A stretch of 64,000 bases of DNA from Heterobasidion occidentale (Eukaryota; Basidiomycota; Agaricomycetes; Russulales; Bondarzewiaceae). Under the pieces are notes generated by a model. It was not told the DNA's origin. It searched no databases and saw nothing but the letters and a program-made list of their open reading frames with translations. The stretch lies in NCBI GenBank assembly GCA_039111635.1, contig JBCAQO010000004.1, forward strand, positions 1,984,001-2,048,000. The letters are read 5' to 3'. Position 1 is the stretch's first letter. The number at the start of each line of letters is the position of its first letter. Position numbers and translations under genes: made by a program. Shown here piece by piece: positions 1-15,317 of this stretch.

Positions 1-778
1 TAGATACACAATGTAAGACTCTTATATCCTCTCCGATTCTGTGATATTGACTTGCATAGATCGTATGCCTGTGCCCCTCGGCGAGTTCATATCCAAACAT
101 GTGTATGACAACAAGCTTCGCTCCGAACATGCTATCAAGAAACCAGGTTGTATTCAGTTCATAGATGTTTCCAAAGGAGAGGAGCGGAGATCGGGGAGTA
201 GCTCCAAGGTACGCAGCTGTGCGGTCAACACAGCACGAATGGGCTTTAACTAACTAACACATGTTTGACCTATAGAACATAGAAGAGGTGTACACAATCG
301 TGCGACTGGTCAAACAGTATTATAACAAGACGGACTTCTGTGTTATCACGCCATATGATGCTCAGAGAGCGACCATATCAATGCAGCTGAAGAAGGAGAA
401 CCTGCGCTTTGATCGCGTCTTCAATGTTGACAGTTTCCAAGGTATCTCCTTCCGTATTCATCGCCGTGCCTAGCTCTGACACTCCTGTGAACTGCAGGCA
501 ACGAGGCGGACTACGTGATCGTCTCGGCCGTTCGCTCGAAAGGTCCTGGCTTCCTGCGCTCGAAGAACCGGATGAATGTCATGCTCACCCGGTGCAAGAA
601 AGGCATGGTCATCGTCACTAGCCGAAAGTTTCTCCGGGGCGGCGGCCAAAAGACGCTGCTAGGGCTACTCGCGACGGAATATGAGGCCAAGTACGGAGTG
701 AAGAAGACCTGGACAGACTGGAAACTAGTGGCAGAGGGGAAGGCCGGTGGCCCCACGGCGGCAGGCGTCTCCGCATGA
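1..778 (+). CDS. UPF1/NAM7-like SF1 helicase, C-terminal part (5' cut by window edge)
   Basis: Only the last ~200 residues are inside the window. Exons read as 1-12, 60-208, 276-441 and 498-778, with introns of 47, 67 and 56 nt and consistent phases. The first junction recreates DTQYRMP, a hallmark of the UPF1-like superfamily 1 helicases (motif III-IV region). Later come ITPYDAQ, VDSFQGNEADYVIVSAVR (motif V) and RMNVMLTRCKKGM (motif VI with the arginine finger), in the right order. The Walker A and B motifs must lie upstream of position 1. The family unwinds RNA or DNA with ATP; I cannot tell from this fragment whether it is a UPF1, SEN1 or DNA2/NAM7-type member. The protein ends in a short Gly/Ala-rich tail after the helicase core. 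No frame break is seen. Identification of the family is firm, the precise subfamily is open. Confidence 0.85.
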
Positions 779-1400
779 CTGTTGCATTGCAACTGACCAC
801 TTCTGGGGCAAACACGGCTCCCAGTGTCCCTGCCGGCAGTCACGCACGCAAGAACGCTCTGGAGCGCAGAAGGCGTCTTAGATCGAAGGCCGTCAATGCA
901 CTGTAGGGGGGTGTGTGCAAAGGATCGTCGGTCCACAGGTTTGCTAGCTCCGCACAGTCTCCACCTATTCTTGATGTATGAGGCTCGTCGACACCGTTCG
1001 ATCTTGTGTCGTGGCTGGTAATCTGAAATCAGTCTTCACATGTATATGGTTCAGGGCACGTCTGACTATGTCAGCCAGGAGTCTTCAAATTCTAGATACG
1101 CGTTCACGGTCGGGATTAAACAACCACGTCTGAAGATCTGAAGACCAGACTGGGCTCCTACAGAAGCTAGATCCAAGAGAAGTTTACGAGCCCAGAACAT
1201 ATACGCGTGCAAGTCTAAATGGGTTTGGGCCTCATCACGAGGTAAGAAAGTTCAGATGTACAAGCAGATTACGAGGCATACTACGGACGTCGAACGAGGT
1301 AAACTGAATTAAATATCGTACAATCTCACATATCGATGCAATGCATAAGGGTTATTCTTGGGTCCATGGTTACCTCCCAGGTCAAGTCTAGTGCAACCCG
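779..1400. other. Gene-free stretch between convergent genes
   Basis: This is the 3' intergenic space between the plus-strand helicase and the minus-strand gene at 1401-2000. Open frames here are short and show no family motif or splice pattern. I see no repeat or RNA gene. Confidence 0.5.
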
Positions 1401-2000
1401 TTACTTTCTGGCCTTCCAGGCCTCTTGGACACCGAGTTTCGAATACTTCTCTGCGACATCACCCACAGGCGGCGGATTCCGACTGCCGAGCTGCCCCTCC
1501 CCTTCTTCCGTCGAAGATTCGTCCATCAGGCCTAGGCCTCCATGACTGCCGCCCCGTGTCCCCATCTCTCCTGGAGCGTCACTGTTCCGCACAGCCGCAC
1601 TCTCGCCTACGCCTGCTTTATTTGTTGGCACTCGCCTGGTGAGGTTTGGATGTGCGAGGTCAGGGCTTGTCGAACTCACTTGGGCACCACTGGCATCCGG
1701 TGCCTCAGTCTGGGTAAAGTTGACGTAGGGCAATGACGTCGGGTATGCACCTGCGGGAACCGCGTAGGGGCGATCGGAGGGGTCTGGCTCCGAGACAACG
1801 TAGACGGTACCCGCGCCGTGCTCAACCTCAAAGTTGTCCTGGGTCGGCTTCTCATACGATGGCTTGGTAGAAGATGACGAGGGCGAGCTTTGAGAAAGGA
1901 CGGCGAAGGGGGAGTAGAAAGAGCGCGTCTGGGGAGGGTTAACGCGGAACTTCTGGGAAAGAGAACGGGTGTGTCTGCTGGCAACTCGGAGGGCGTTCAT
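1401..2000 (-). CDS. Unknown 199-aa protein with mitochondrial-type N-terminus
   Basis: Single exon of 199 residues. The first ~30 residues are rich in Arg, Ser and Thr with no acidic residue (MNALRVASRHTRSLSQKF), which looks like a mitochondrial presequence. A middle part contains TVYVVSEPDPSDRPYAVPAGAYP, a Pro/Tyr-rich stretch that looks conserved rather than random. The C-terminus is Gly/Ser-rich and low complexity, ending in VAEKYSKLGVQEAWKARK. I do not recognise a named domain. Codon use and the uninterrupted frame support a real gene. A mitochondrial location is inferred from the N-terminus only. Confidence 0.6.
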   Translation of the reverse strand: MNALRVASRHTRSLSQKFRVNPPQTRSFYSPFAVLSQSSPSSSSTKPSYEKPTQDNFEVEHGAGTVYVVSEPDPSDRPYAVPAGAYPTSLPYVNFTQTEAPDASGAQVSSTSPDLAHPNLTRRVPTNKAGVGESAAVRNSDAPGEMGTRGGSHGGLGLMDESSTEEGEGQLGSRNPPPVGDVAEKYSKLGVQEAWKARK

Positions 2001-2956
2001 GTTGGCGGCAAGTGCGTATAGGTAGAGGATGAGGGGGCAGAAGAGAAGGGAGGTGTGAGAGGATCATCTGCATCCCGAGGTTTAAGTAGAGTACAGACGT
2101 CGTGGGAACCTGGGGTTGTATACGGGGGTACCTAGCCATTTACGTCACTTCGTCCAATCGCAGTGGTTCGGTTCGGTCGCGAACCGCTCTCGCCCCGTTG
2201 GGGTTGCAACTTCATTGGCTAGTTTTATATCCTCAGGCCATTTCTTTCCGTCGTTGTCGCCCTCAGTCGAACGATGCGATAATTTCGCTGTTGCTGTCCC
2301 CATCGTCTCAGGTATCGTGGGTGTATGCCATTGCATGCCTCGTCCGCGCCGACAACCAGTGCTCCATCAAATTGAGACATACAATGGGCGCACGTCCTTT
2401 TACTTGTCTTCGTCTCGAGCAGTCATCGGTCCATCGAGAGCTGACCTGGATCTATATTCTTCATTCAGGATCTCGTTGTCCAGATAGGACTGCACCATCG
2501 AGCGATGCCCCTAGCGACCCTTACCCTCCGCCCTCTGCGCAGGGCTTGTCATGATAGGCCCAATTAGAGACAGCATATCGAACGATAAAATATTACAACT
2601 GGGGAAATATGATACGCCCATACGTTATCTCTCTGTCATGACATTGAATGTGCTAGGCGAGTCCGGTGTTGCATGTCTCTTGTGTAACCAGCCGCCAGCC
2701 ACTGTGCTTGTTCAGGCGTCAGCGCTCACCCGAACATTCGGCGACAGCACTGCGCTGGACCGGATATAACCACATACTAGCAGGCATCCTTCCAAGCGCT
2801 GTCATCTTGGTCTGTTCACAGACGATCTATCAATGGGTCCGCGCCAAGTGACGTTTCTAGTTCTACGGAGACCTTGGGGAGCACTCAATTGTCCCAGGTT
2901 GGCAGACACGTTCCAGTAGCATTACAACTCGATCGCTGCAGGATGGGTATCGTACT
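2001..2956. other. Intergenic region upstream of the 199-aa gene and downstream of OYE copy 1
   Basis: Holds the promoter of the minus-strand gene ending at 2000 and the 3' flank of the first old yellow enzyme. A plus-strand frame of 150 codons (2102-2554) overlaps a second long frame and has no recognisable domain, so I do not call it. Nothing else seen. Confidence 0.45.
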
Positions 2957-4277
2957 TCAATGTTTAGCGTTACCGGAAGAAGGCCAGTTAGTGTAGCCAA
3001 CAGGCCCAGGTGTGTAAAACGTATTCTGGTCATAAGGGGTCAAGGGGATATCATCCCGGAGCCTCCGCGGAAGATCAGGCTGTGTAGATCCATGTACAAG
3101 GTACAAGAGGGTACAAGTTAATTTTACCATCCAATAATCAAAGCTATGACTTACGTTTGAAGTGTATGGTCGTCCGAAGACAACAAGCGTGGTCTGCTCC
3201 TCTGCAGCCTTAATGGCATCCTCTCTCGTGTATCCGCCCGCAGTCAGATAAGCCCTCGGGCTCCAGATCTTTCGGAGGGCCTCGTTCGACTTGCTGTTCA
3301 GTTCATCACTGCTGAATGGACCAGAGACACGAGGCTCGACGAGGTGAATGTATCCGAAATCGGGATAGCGATCACGGATGGCTGTTATGATGTGCGAGAA
3401 GGTCGGTATCGGATCCTTCATCCTCGAGCCTGTGTCATGGCCGAGCGCAGGTCAGCTTCCAGGAAGAGGCCCACAATAAGGTGACTGACTTTGTCTTATT
3501 GAACCCCACGGACTGAACCGAATGCCTGTCGCTTTCTCTCCTACAGCCTTCGTGACCGCATCGACAATCTCCAACGAGAACCTGGTTCTATTCTCGATAG
3601 ATCCGCCGTATTTGTCTGTGCGATTGTTCCAGACATCTTGAAGGAACTGATCTGGCAGATAACCATTTGCCGAATGGATCTCCACCCCGTCAAACCCCGC
3701 CTTGTGCACCGCGTTCGATGCAGCAGTCGCGAACAGTTGGACATACTCTTTGATTCCTTCGATGGTCAACGGGCGGGGGGCGGGGGCGTCGCTATTGGCC
3801 GGAATATCTCCCGAGGAGACAACGAAGAACGAAGGATCTTCGCGTACGAGTTGCGCTGGATCGGCGGCGCGTCCAAGTGCCCAAAGCTGCAGATATATGA
3901 AGGAGCCTTTTGCATGCACCGCAGCTGTCACCTGATAAGATAAACGCCAGCAGATCCAAACAGTATCGGATGAGTGACCACCCTGCGTTAGGAAGGAGTA
4001 AAAGGCACACTTTTTTCCAGGCAGCAATCTGTTCGTCTGACCAGATCCCCGGGACATTGGCGAGCCCCCCAGCTTTCGCTGCGATGAAGGAGCCCTCCGT
4101 GATGATCAGCGTCCCCGGCACGCTCGCACGCTGGGTGTAATATTCAACAGCCAAGTCGGTGTGGACGTGCTCCGCGTTTGCGCGGAAACGCGTCAATGGG
4201 GCCATAACAACTCTGTGTTTCAGCTCGACATTTCCTACTTTAACGGGCTGGAAAAGCTTTGGGGAGGGGTGCGACAT
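2957..4277 (-). CDS. Old yellow enzyme (NADH:flavin oxidoreductase), tandem copy 1
   Basis: Four exons on the minus strand: 4277-4011, 3931-3490, 3429-3155 and 3079-2957, giving 368 residues; introns are 79, 60 and 75 nt. It belongs to the FMN-binding old yellow enzyme family, which reduces activated alkenes such as enones with NAD(P)H. Visible signatures are MAPLTRFRA near residue 25 (Thr that tunes the flavin), the substrate-binding pair and proton donor in IHSANGYLPDQF (His175, Asn178, Tyr180), NNRTDKYGGSIENR, and the C-terminal TAGGYTREDA followed by VVFGRPYTSNPDLPRRL (phosphate-binding region of the FMN site). The splice into exon 3 is slightly different from its two neighbours and gives one extra residue. 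No signal peptide, so cytosolic. Substrate cannot be deduced. Confidence 0.9.
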
Positions 4278-4848
4278 AGTGCAGAAGTATGGGATGGGAC
4301 GGAGATTCGATGAAAATCAGGACGCGTCTGGATCATTTATACTCATTATCTTCTGCCCTTCGATGAGTCCCTGATTGGTAAGGGTCTCGGCTGGTAGTGA
4401 ACGGCTCCCCGAGGTCCGATATCGAGGAAGGCAACCTCGGGCGAGGTAAGCAAGAGTAATTGTGGAGCTCATGGTCAGGCAAGGCGCACCTGATTCACAC
4501 GAGGACTGTCGCAATAATTCGCCTTCCAGGGTACTAGGCCAGAAAACCGCCGGTATTGTTGATTTGTTGGATCTCTGCATTATTTCACGACTCTTGTCTG
4601 GGCCAGACTGATTTCTCTTGTTGCCTTTTGAGGACATTCTTGTATGACCCATTCAGATGAGGTCGAGGTAGAGAGGACTACGAAAGCGGAGCACGCCGCT
4701 AGGTGTGGAGACTGAAGCATGATGGTTGTCACACTCGCAGGTACTGTACATAATACCGCTCCCTACGCGTTCATTCAAACGATTAACATGCCCGCAGAAA
4801 GCGCGCGCGGAGGTCCTGGACCAGCCATAGCAAATACCGGTCACAAAA

Positions 4849-8437
<3,589 letters not shown>

Positions 8438-9512
8438 GGGTGCAGAACGTGGAAGATGATAGCGATGCGAAGTGTGAATAGACTGCATAAATCATTTTGA
8501 AAAGCTCATTCATATATGGCGATTTCTGAGCTCATTAGTAATAGGTTTAGATGGCGACGATGTCGGATGAGTAAATGATGACTATACTGTGTGGGTTGTA
8601 AGCTGGAGAAAGGCTTCAGAAAAGAAGAGTATGCCTACCAACAACTTCTGGATTCTACTCCGAACCCCGTTAGGTATCGGATTGGATAATTGAATCTTCT
8701 ATGATCTTAATCATCAAGTGGATCAGTCATCCGATTCCGATATACACCCAAATGAAACAGTGCCCGTCGACTCGTCGAGTTAGCAAGCTTTAAACAAATG
8801 GACATTTATTGACGCACCTAATATTGACGTTGATATCCACATGTGGTCCTCTGTGCCTAAAGAGAGGTGCAATGTGAAGATATTCCACCTTCAAATTTCA
8901 CATGAAAGGGACTACGCTTGACTCCTGACTACGCTCGTGGTAATCGATGCTTGGAATCAGTCTGAACAGTCATCAAGGGCAGCAGCTTAACAGAACATTG
9001 TTTATCTTGCGATCACTACTAATGGGTTCTGGCGGTTCGGGGGGCAGTGCAACCATAGCTGCTACCATCTCTGGGAATGGTGGATGCAATGATACTTGAA
9101 GGGCAAGACGTTAGTGCAACGAACTTTCAAAGACAGTGAACTGACAAGTCGGAACAAGCCGACATCAGATCACTTTGAGGAGGTTTAGGGTCAAATTTCA
9201 CAAATTGTCCAAAGATTTAGTACTAAGTATTCCTCTTCGAGATGGTGATCCCATTTGGTCATGATCGATTTAATACCTGTTCCTGCTGAGATTCTGAGGG
9301 AACCTCCAGAATAACAGGCAAAAATCCTTCAGCGTACGGCACACGTGAGTAATACAGCTGAGACAAGGCGGAACAACGGGTGTCGGTAATTTACAACAGA
9401 GTTATAAAACAGCTTACACTTTCACTTCTTTCATACCTGATGTACACCAATTTTTGTTACAAAATCCAGAGGGAAGGCCGGTGTACGACGGAAAGAACCC
9501 GCGACAGACAAA
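8438..9512. other. Gene-free region between OYE copy 3 and phosphoketolase
   Basis: About 1.1 kb, AT-richer than the flanking coding DNA. It should contain the promoter of OYE copy 3 and the 3' flank of the phosphoketolase gene. No supported frame, repeat or RNA gene seen. Confidence 0.45.
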
Positions 9513-12500
9513 TCAGACGAATGTCGGAGTATCGAACGTACCCTCGGGATCTGGGCTCGCGTCAGCATTTATCGGTCAATGACCAGAACCATTGCGCTTC
9601 GACTCACCTGTCCCGAACTCGTAGATGTAATCCTTGGCCTTCTGCGCCATGTGCATAAACAGAGTGGCAAGCTCGTGGGACCGCACCTGCACCTTCGAGT
9701 TGTGCGTTGCGGCGCTGCGCATGGCAGTCGCTGCGATGTGATACCGAGAAGTGTGGTTGGCGAGCATCATCTGAAGTAAAGCATCAACACCAGGTCTCAT
9801 CAATCTGCCAAGATATAAGAACGTACGTCGAACGGTGACGTGGTCGTGCCCTCCTCCCTGTACCCCTCGATCGTGACCCGGTGCAGATTAGGCCTGCCAA
9901 ACAGTAGACCCTGAAGCTCAATCGGATAACCATGGTAGTTGAAGTGGATTGGGCGATCGGCCGTGAAGAGGGTCTCAAAGTCGTCATCGGAGAGTGCGTG
10001 CGGGTGTGATCCATGGGCACCGAGAATCATTAGATCGGTCACATTCACGACACGAACGCGGAGCTCAGGCATGTGCTTGCGAAGGATGGCAGCAGCGGAG
10101 ATGACTTCGAATGTCACTTCTACACCAATACCGACAAGTACGCTGGCGAGCAGAAAAAAAGTTAGGGTGACGGCGGTGCCATGCATTTGTGCTAGGAGAA
10201 TACATACACGTCAGGGTCGATGCCATCGTCGACTGAGGCAAATCGCCAGATCGAAGCACCAGCGATACAGTGCTAAAGAAAAGCGTATGTATAATTCTCG
10301 TTAAGTTTAATTTTATCGAACATAGCAACTCACATGCTCAGCCTCCTCAGGCGACAGCCACACAGGTGTCGGCTGTTTACTCCCCACCATCAAATTAATG
10401 TAATTCTTCGCCCTCAAACAATGGGCCACCGTCGACAAGAAGCAATTCGCATCGGGCGGAAAGTACACCCTCGCCAGCGCAGGCTTCAGATTCAACACCG
10501 CGCCGATGAACGCCGGATTCTGATGGGAAAACCCGTTGTGCTCCTGCCTCGCCCATGTACTGGTTTCGATGTAGTTGAGAGAACCGACGTCATGCCGCCA
10601 GGCAGTTTCGTGGGACATCTTGACGAACTTGCTGTATTGGACCATCATGGTCTGAATGATCCCGAGGAACGCTTCGTAAGACGGAAAGAGACCTGTCCTG
10701 CCCGTGAGTGTGTATCCTTGCAACATGCCCTGGCAGGTGTGCTCCGAGAGAATCTCAATAACTCGGCCTCCCTTGGCGCGCGCGGCAATGTCCCATTGAA
10801 AGTTTCGTCCACTGTCACGCAGGACGGCATCAAGTTTATTGGATACCAGTTCATCAGGGGAGAAAATACGGAAATTGGTAGGATTCCTGACGTCAATCGT
10901 GAGCCATGGCGAAGCAACGGGGTGTTGATAGTATGCACACCTCTCGATAACGTCATGTAGAAACTCCCCAACAACCTTCATGCAACTCTGCTGGTCATTT
11001 TTCTGGACAGCCATGCTGGTCCACTGAGGGATATCGAGCAACCGATAGTTGGCATTGGCCTCCTTGCGTTGTCCAAGCTTCTTGTCGTCAGTCTCAGGTA
11101 AGATACTGAGGATGTCATCCACGGGCACGCCATCCTTATCGAACAGACGCTCGGGATGATAGGACGAGAGCCAGTTTTGTAAAGCGGCCAGCTGCTCAGG
11201 ACTAGATTTTGCTTCTGGCAGGGGGACCTGATGAGAATGGAAAGAGCCTTCGATAAACTCGCCATGGAACGACTTCGGACCTCCCAAGCCCTGCGAAAAA
11301 CCATGCCGGTAAGGGAAAACTCAACTTGAAGAAGTAGAGATCATGTTACCTTCGGCGTGCGCAATATAAGGACAGGCCATCTGGGTTTTACAATAGGGTT
11401 GCCGTTTCGCGCAGCCTTCTGGATCTTGCGAATCTCAGTGAGAGCCCACTCCATGGATGCAGCAAGATCGAGGTCGATGTTCGGCAAGTCTTCCACGAAG
11501 CGAACTTGGTAACCATAGCCGCTGAATGAGCTTATTAGCTATACTTCTTATGTTAGGATGCTTGCAATTATTTCACGCACGTGAAGAGAGCAGTGAGTTC
11601 CCTGTTATCCATAGTGCCATAGATGGTCCGTTCTGATATTTTGAATCCGTTGACATGGACAATGGGCAAAACGGCGCCCGACTCGGCGGGATCAATGTAT
11701 TTGTAACCGTGCCATGCCCTATGTGCGTTGCGATGAAATCTCTGTGAGCGCATCAGTGTCAAACTACACGTACGTTGCAGTTGGCCCGCTCTCGGCTTCG
11801 CCATCACCGACAACGCAAGCTACCACAAGATCAGGGTGGTCCATGACAGCACCAAAGGAGACGCTAAGGGCATATCCGAGCTCTCCACCTTCGTGTATGC
11901 TTCCCGGAGTCTGTGCGTTGATATGGCTATGGCATATAAAGTTTACATGCGTTTTGAAAAGGAAAACTGCGCATATACCTCGGTAGTCCTCCTGGAACGC
12001 TGAATTGAGAGATCAGCTTGGCCAACCCTGCCTTATCTCGCGTATATTGAGGCATATATCTAGATAACGAATTTTCTAGCCATAGGCAGGAGAGTATGGC
12101 CGGTGCGCCGTGTCCTGTTGAGGCCATTCATGAGTGTTGATCAGCTGAAAAATAAGATATTTCACACCTGGACCGACGACGTATAGAGCATCGAGGCCAG
12201 TCTTGCGGATCAAGCGATTGAGGTGAGCATAGACCATGATGAGACCTGGACAAGTGCCCCAGTGACCGAGTAGACGATTCTTGATATCCTCAGGGGAAAT
12301 TCTGCGTTTGAGTAGGGTATTGTCCTTGAGAAAAATCATAGCTAAGTCCGATAATCATGAATATGGTTCCCGTGCATGAATGCGAGATTTGAACTAACCA
12401 GCGGCAATGTAGTCAGCAGCCCGCCTGAAGGTCTGGACAGCCTTCAGTTCCTGAGGCGTGAGCGCATTCTGAGTGTCGAGCTGGACGCTGAAATCGAGGA

Positions 12501-12591
12501 TGGGATCTGGAATATGAGAAACATCAGGGGGAGGGTTGGGTTGGGCAAGTTCCTGTCCAGGCATGATGGTGCGGGTGGTCGCAAGTTGCAC
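9513..12591 (-). CDS. xfp: Xylulose-5-P/fructose-6-P phosphoketolase
   Basis: Eleven exons with consistent phases: 12591-12399, 12341-12168, 12114-11979, 11926-11774, 11718-11581, 11521-11350, 11290-10334, 10272-10208, 10142-9827, 9770-9608 and 9550-9513; 834 residues, the usual family length. The thiamine-diphosphate enzyme splits xylulose-5-P or fructose-6-P with phosphate to acetyl phosphate plus a sugar phosphate. Signatures: [47 protein letters not shown] (ThDP/Mg motif GDG near residue 208), [37 protein letters not shown], and the terminal [11 protein letters not shown]. The splice at 11979/11926 was chosen because it yields SHINAQTPG, the expected family sequence. A second ATG nine codons in is also possible. 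It is divergent from the acetate kinase gene that uses its product. Confidence 0.95.
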
Positions 12592-13246
12592 GATTAGGTG
12601 GTGTTTTGGAGTGCTCCATTCTTATAGAAAATGTCAATCGGGAAGGACCGGTGACTTGACGCGGATTTAAAGGATAGGAGATATTGGAAGAATTTGTAGA
12701 GTGTTGGCGGTCCAGACGAGCCTGTGCAGCCGCGTCGTTGAGCTCAACCAACGCCGCGTGCGTCAGGTGTTTCCTCAGAATGCACGTGCCGGTAACTGGC
12801 ACGAAGGCTCAGTGAGGGCTCCCGCTCTGGCACTCACCTAGCACTCTCCTACGCGTCCCCAAAGGCATGAACTCATTTTTCCTTGCGTTTCTCCCCCTCT
12901 AGAGTCCCTTTCCCTTGAGGTTACTCTCTACAAACGCTTTCTTTTTTCTGAAGGCTCAAATCGCGTCTAGGAATACGATGCGATCAATGACGGGAGCCCG
13001 ATGTCGGTATGACGTCTGGGCCCTACATCATCTGCACCACGGCCTGTCCTTCATATCGCGCCCAAACTCCACATTCGGCTCACTCAGGACATCCATGCAT
13101 CACACCGGCTCATATTGCGTCCTGTGCGCAGTATCTTGGTAGCCCTCAGCTGTCAACGGGCACGGTCCAGAGCTCAGACATCGTCACCTGCGGGTGTTTT
13201 TTTGCCCTCCTCAAGAGCCTAGATTTCTTCAAGGTCCTTGTGAACC
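12592..13246. promoter_or_regulatory. Shared bidirectional promoter region of xfp and ack
   Basis: 655 bp between the two divergent start codons. It contains pyrimidine-rich tracts but I cannot assign any transcription-factor site or TATA box with confidence. The regulatory role is inferred from the head-to-head arrangement of two genes of one pathway. Co-regulation has to be tested. Confidence 0.55.
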
Positions 13247-14940
13247 ATGTCCGGCAAACCTGCTCCTCGCACGGGCGTCATTCTCTCACTGAACTCAGGC
13301 TCTTCTTCTCTCAAGATATCTCTCTATCGTCTATTGCCTTCTGAACCCCCTGAAAATAGCCCTCAGTCAAACCCCACCTCTCTCTTACTCACCTCGGCTA
13401 TTTCATCCATTCCCTCCTCGCCCACATTCTCATTCTCCATCGTCGACAAGTCAGCGATATCACCATCTACGCGAACAGCAAAGAATGAGCCTGCGCAGGA
13501 TATTCATGATCACTCGAGTGCCTTTATACACTTTCTGGACTACTTGAAGGCCGAAGCAAGCATCGACCGAGAACAGATTGTCCACGTCTGCCACAGGATC
13601 GTGCATGGCGGGGATTATTTCAAACCCGTCATTATCACAGAGGAAACATATCATTATATTGAACGTCTGTCTGACCTCGCCCCTCTGTACGCTATTTATT
13701 TTGATAAAGAAGAAATACGATTGACCATGAAGTCCTATATTATTCGTAGGCATAACGGTGCCGCACTTTCCGTCATTGAGGCTTGCATAACCCACCTGCC
13801 TCACGCAAACTCCATCGCATTCTTTGACACGGCCTTCCACAGGCCTATTCCTGCCCATATTTCATCGTGTGCCATCGACCAAACCATCGCACAGAGGAAA
13901 GGCTTGAAGAAATACGGTTTCCACGGACTTAGCTGTACGGTGCTGCTCATTTTATTTTTGCCATATTTTGATTTCAATATGAAGATGCGTACATCCTGCG
14001 TGCGGTCTCCCGTTACCTCGAAAAGGCAAGCCACATTTCTAACCGCCATTGTGCTCTTCGACTAATCTCATTCGTCGCCCCTTTGCCATAGGAGCAGTCC
14101 CAGACGAACCTCATCGTCATGCATCTGGGATCTGGCGCCTCCGTCTGTGCGATAAAGAAGGGCCAATCCCTCGACACCTCCATGGGCCTGACACCCGTGT
14201 CTGGCCTTCCGGGCGCAACGCGCTCAGGGGCTATTGACCCGACCCTTATCTTCCACTACACACATCGTGCTGGGCGGATCAGCCACGACAAGAGCCTTGC
14301 GACGAATGTCGGCGTGACTGAGGTCAGTCTACCTTTGTGAATTCCCCAGCGCACGCTCGCCCCCCGCATGAGATCAGCGCATATATGCATACTCAACAAC
14401 TTCGGACTTCAGGCCGAGGATATTCTGAATACAAAGTCCGGCTGGTGCGCACTCGCGGGGACGACAGACTTTGCTGCCGTCACAGCGCAGCGCGCGACGC
14501 ATCCAGGTGCTGCGCTCGCGTTCAACCTCTTCGTAGACCGGATCCTAAATTACGTCGGTGCGTACTACCTCAAGCTTGGGGGCGAAGTGGACGCGCTCGT
14601 CTTCGCGGGCGGCGTAGGGGAGCGCAGCATCGAGCTGCGCGAGGCCGTCGTGCGCCAGTGCGCGTGCCTCGGGTTTTTTGTGGACGAGGGGAGGAATAGG
14701 GGTGTCGATGGTTCGGGGGGTAAGGTGGTGGATTTGGGGGGTAAGAGGGAGAGTGGACACGGGGAAGCGGGGAAGAGAGTGCTGGTGTGCAGGACGGATG
14801 AACAAGTGAGCTTTACTGCTTCTGATCTTTTTTCACGTCTTCGTCAGGCGCTGATGAGGCTCTGTCCTTGGATAGTTGGAGATGGCGCGCGAGTGCGCGC
14901 TCGAAACGACATTTTGGGAGTAGGCTCCTGTATTCTGTGA
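13247..14940 (+). CDS. ack: Acetate kinase
   Basis: Exons 13247-13686, 13750-13934, 13985-14025, 14092-14322, 14413-14805 and 14848-14940 give 460 residues. It converts acetyl phosphate and ADP to acetate and ATP. All key residues of the ASKHA acetokinase family are visible: NSGSSSLK (Asn, nucleotide/Mg site), HRIVHGGD (Arg), FDTAFH (catalytic Asp), KYGFHGLS (His), [23 protein letters not shown] (Arg), FAGGVGERS and the C-terminal CRTDEQ (Glu). Intron 3 starts with GC instead of GT and has a clear ACTAATC branch sequence. The last intron (42 nt) is a multiple of three without a stop, so a retained form would still be translated. Divergent from xfp, which supplies the substrate. Confidence 0.95.
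14026..14091 (+). other. GC-AG intron in acetate kinase
   Basis: The exon ends GAAAAG and the intron begins GCAAGC, matching the known GC-AG consensus. It ends CCATAG after an ACTAATC branch-like sequence. Splicing here joins LEK to EQSQTNLIV in frame, as the family requires; no GT donor nearby gives this frame. Confidence 0.8.
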
Positions 14941-15317
14941 TGAGCTGTGATGCATGTGATGACTTGATGAAAATGTTCTGCCCTGGTTGTATATTGTGTA
15001 TTAGTACTGCACAGCTTGTGACAGAATATTGATGCTCCGTGGCCTCAAAACATCTGAATGAGAGGAAGTTGTTGTAGTGTACGTTCAGGTTATCTCAAAT
15101 CATAACTTAACCTAAATAAATATTACAAACACTGGGTGATATTTAAGATCTGAAACGATCGGTGATATGATTTGATACTTATGAGGCTGTAAGACTTCGC
15201 AAGTAAGATAAAGGTCGAAGACACCGGGAAACAGGGGCTCGACGGAGACTATGCGGAAAAACGAAGACTGTCATTAAGACTCCTCGAGCAAACGCGCACC
15301 AACATGATGTACGTCAA
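14941..15317. other. Convergent intergenic space
   Basis: 3' flanks of ack and of the DUF6593 gene. No supported feature. Confidence 0.45.

Noticed and set aside
2102..2554. 150-codon plus-strand frame between the 199-aa gene and OYE copy 1
   Set aside because: A second frame of similar length overlaps it, composition is not protein-like and no domain is visible.
11927..11978. Acceptor CGCACAG at 11910 for intron 3 of phosphoketolase
   Set aside because: It breaks phase and removes the SHINAQTPG segment; the acceptor 16 nt upstream keeps phase and restores the family sequence.
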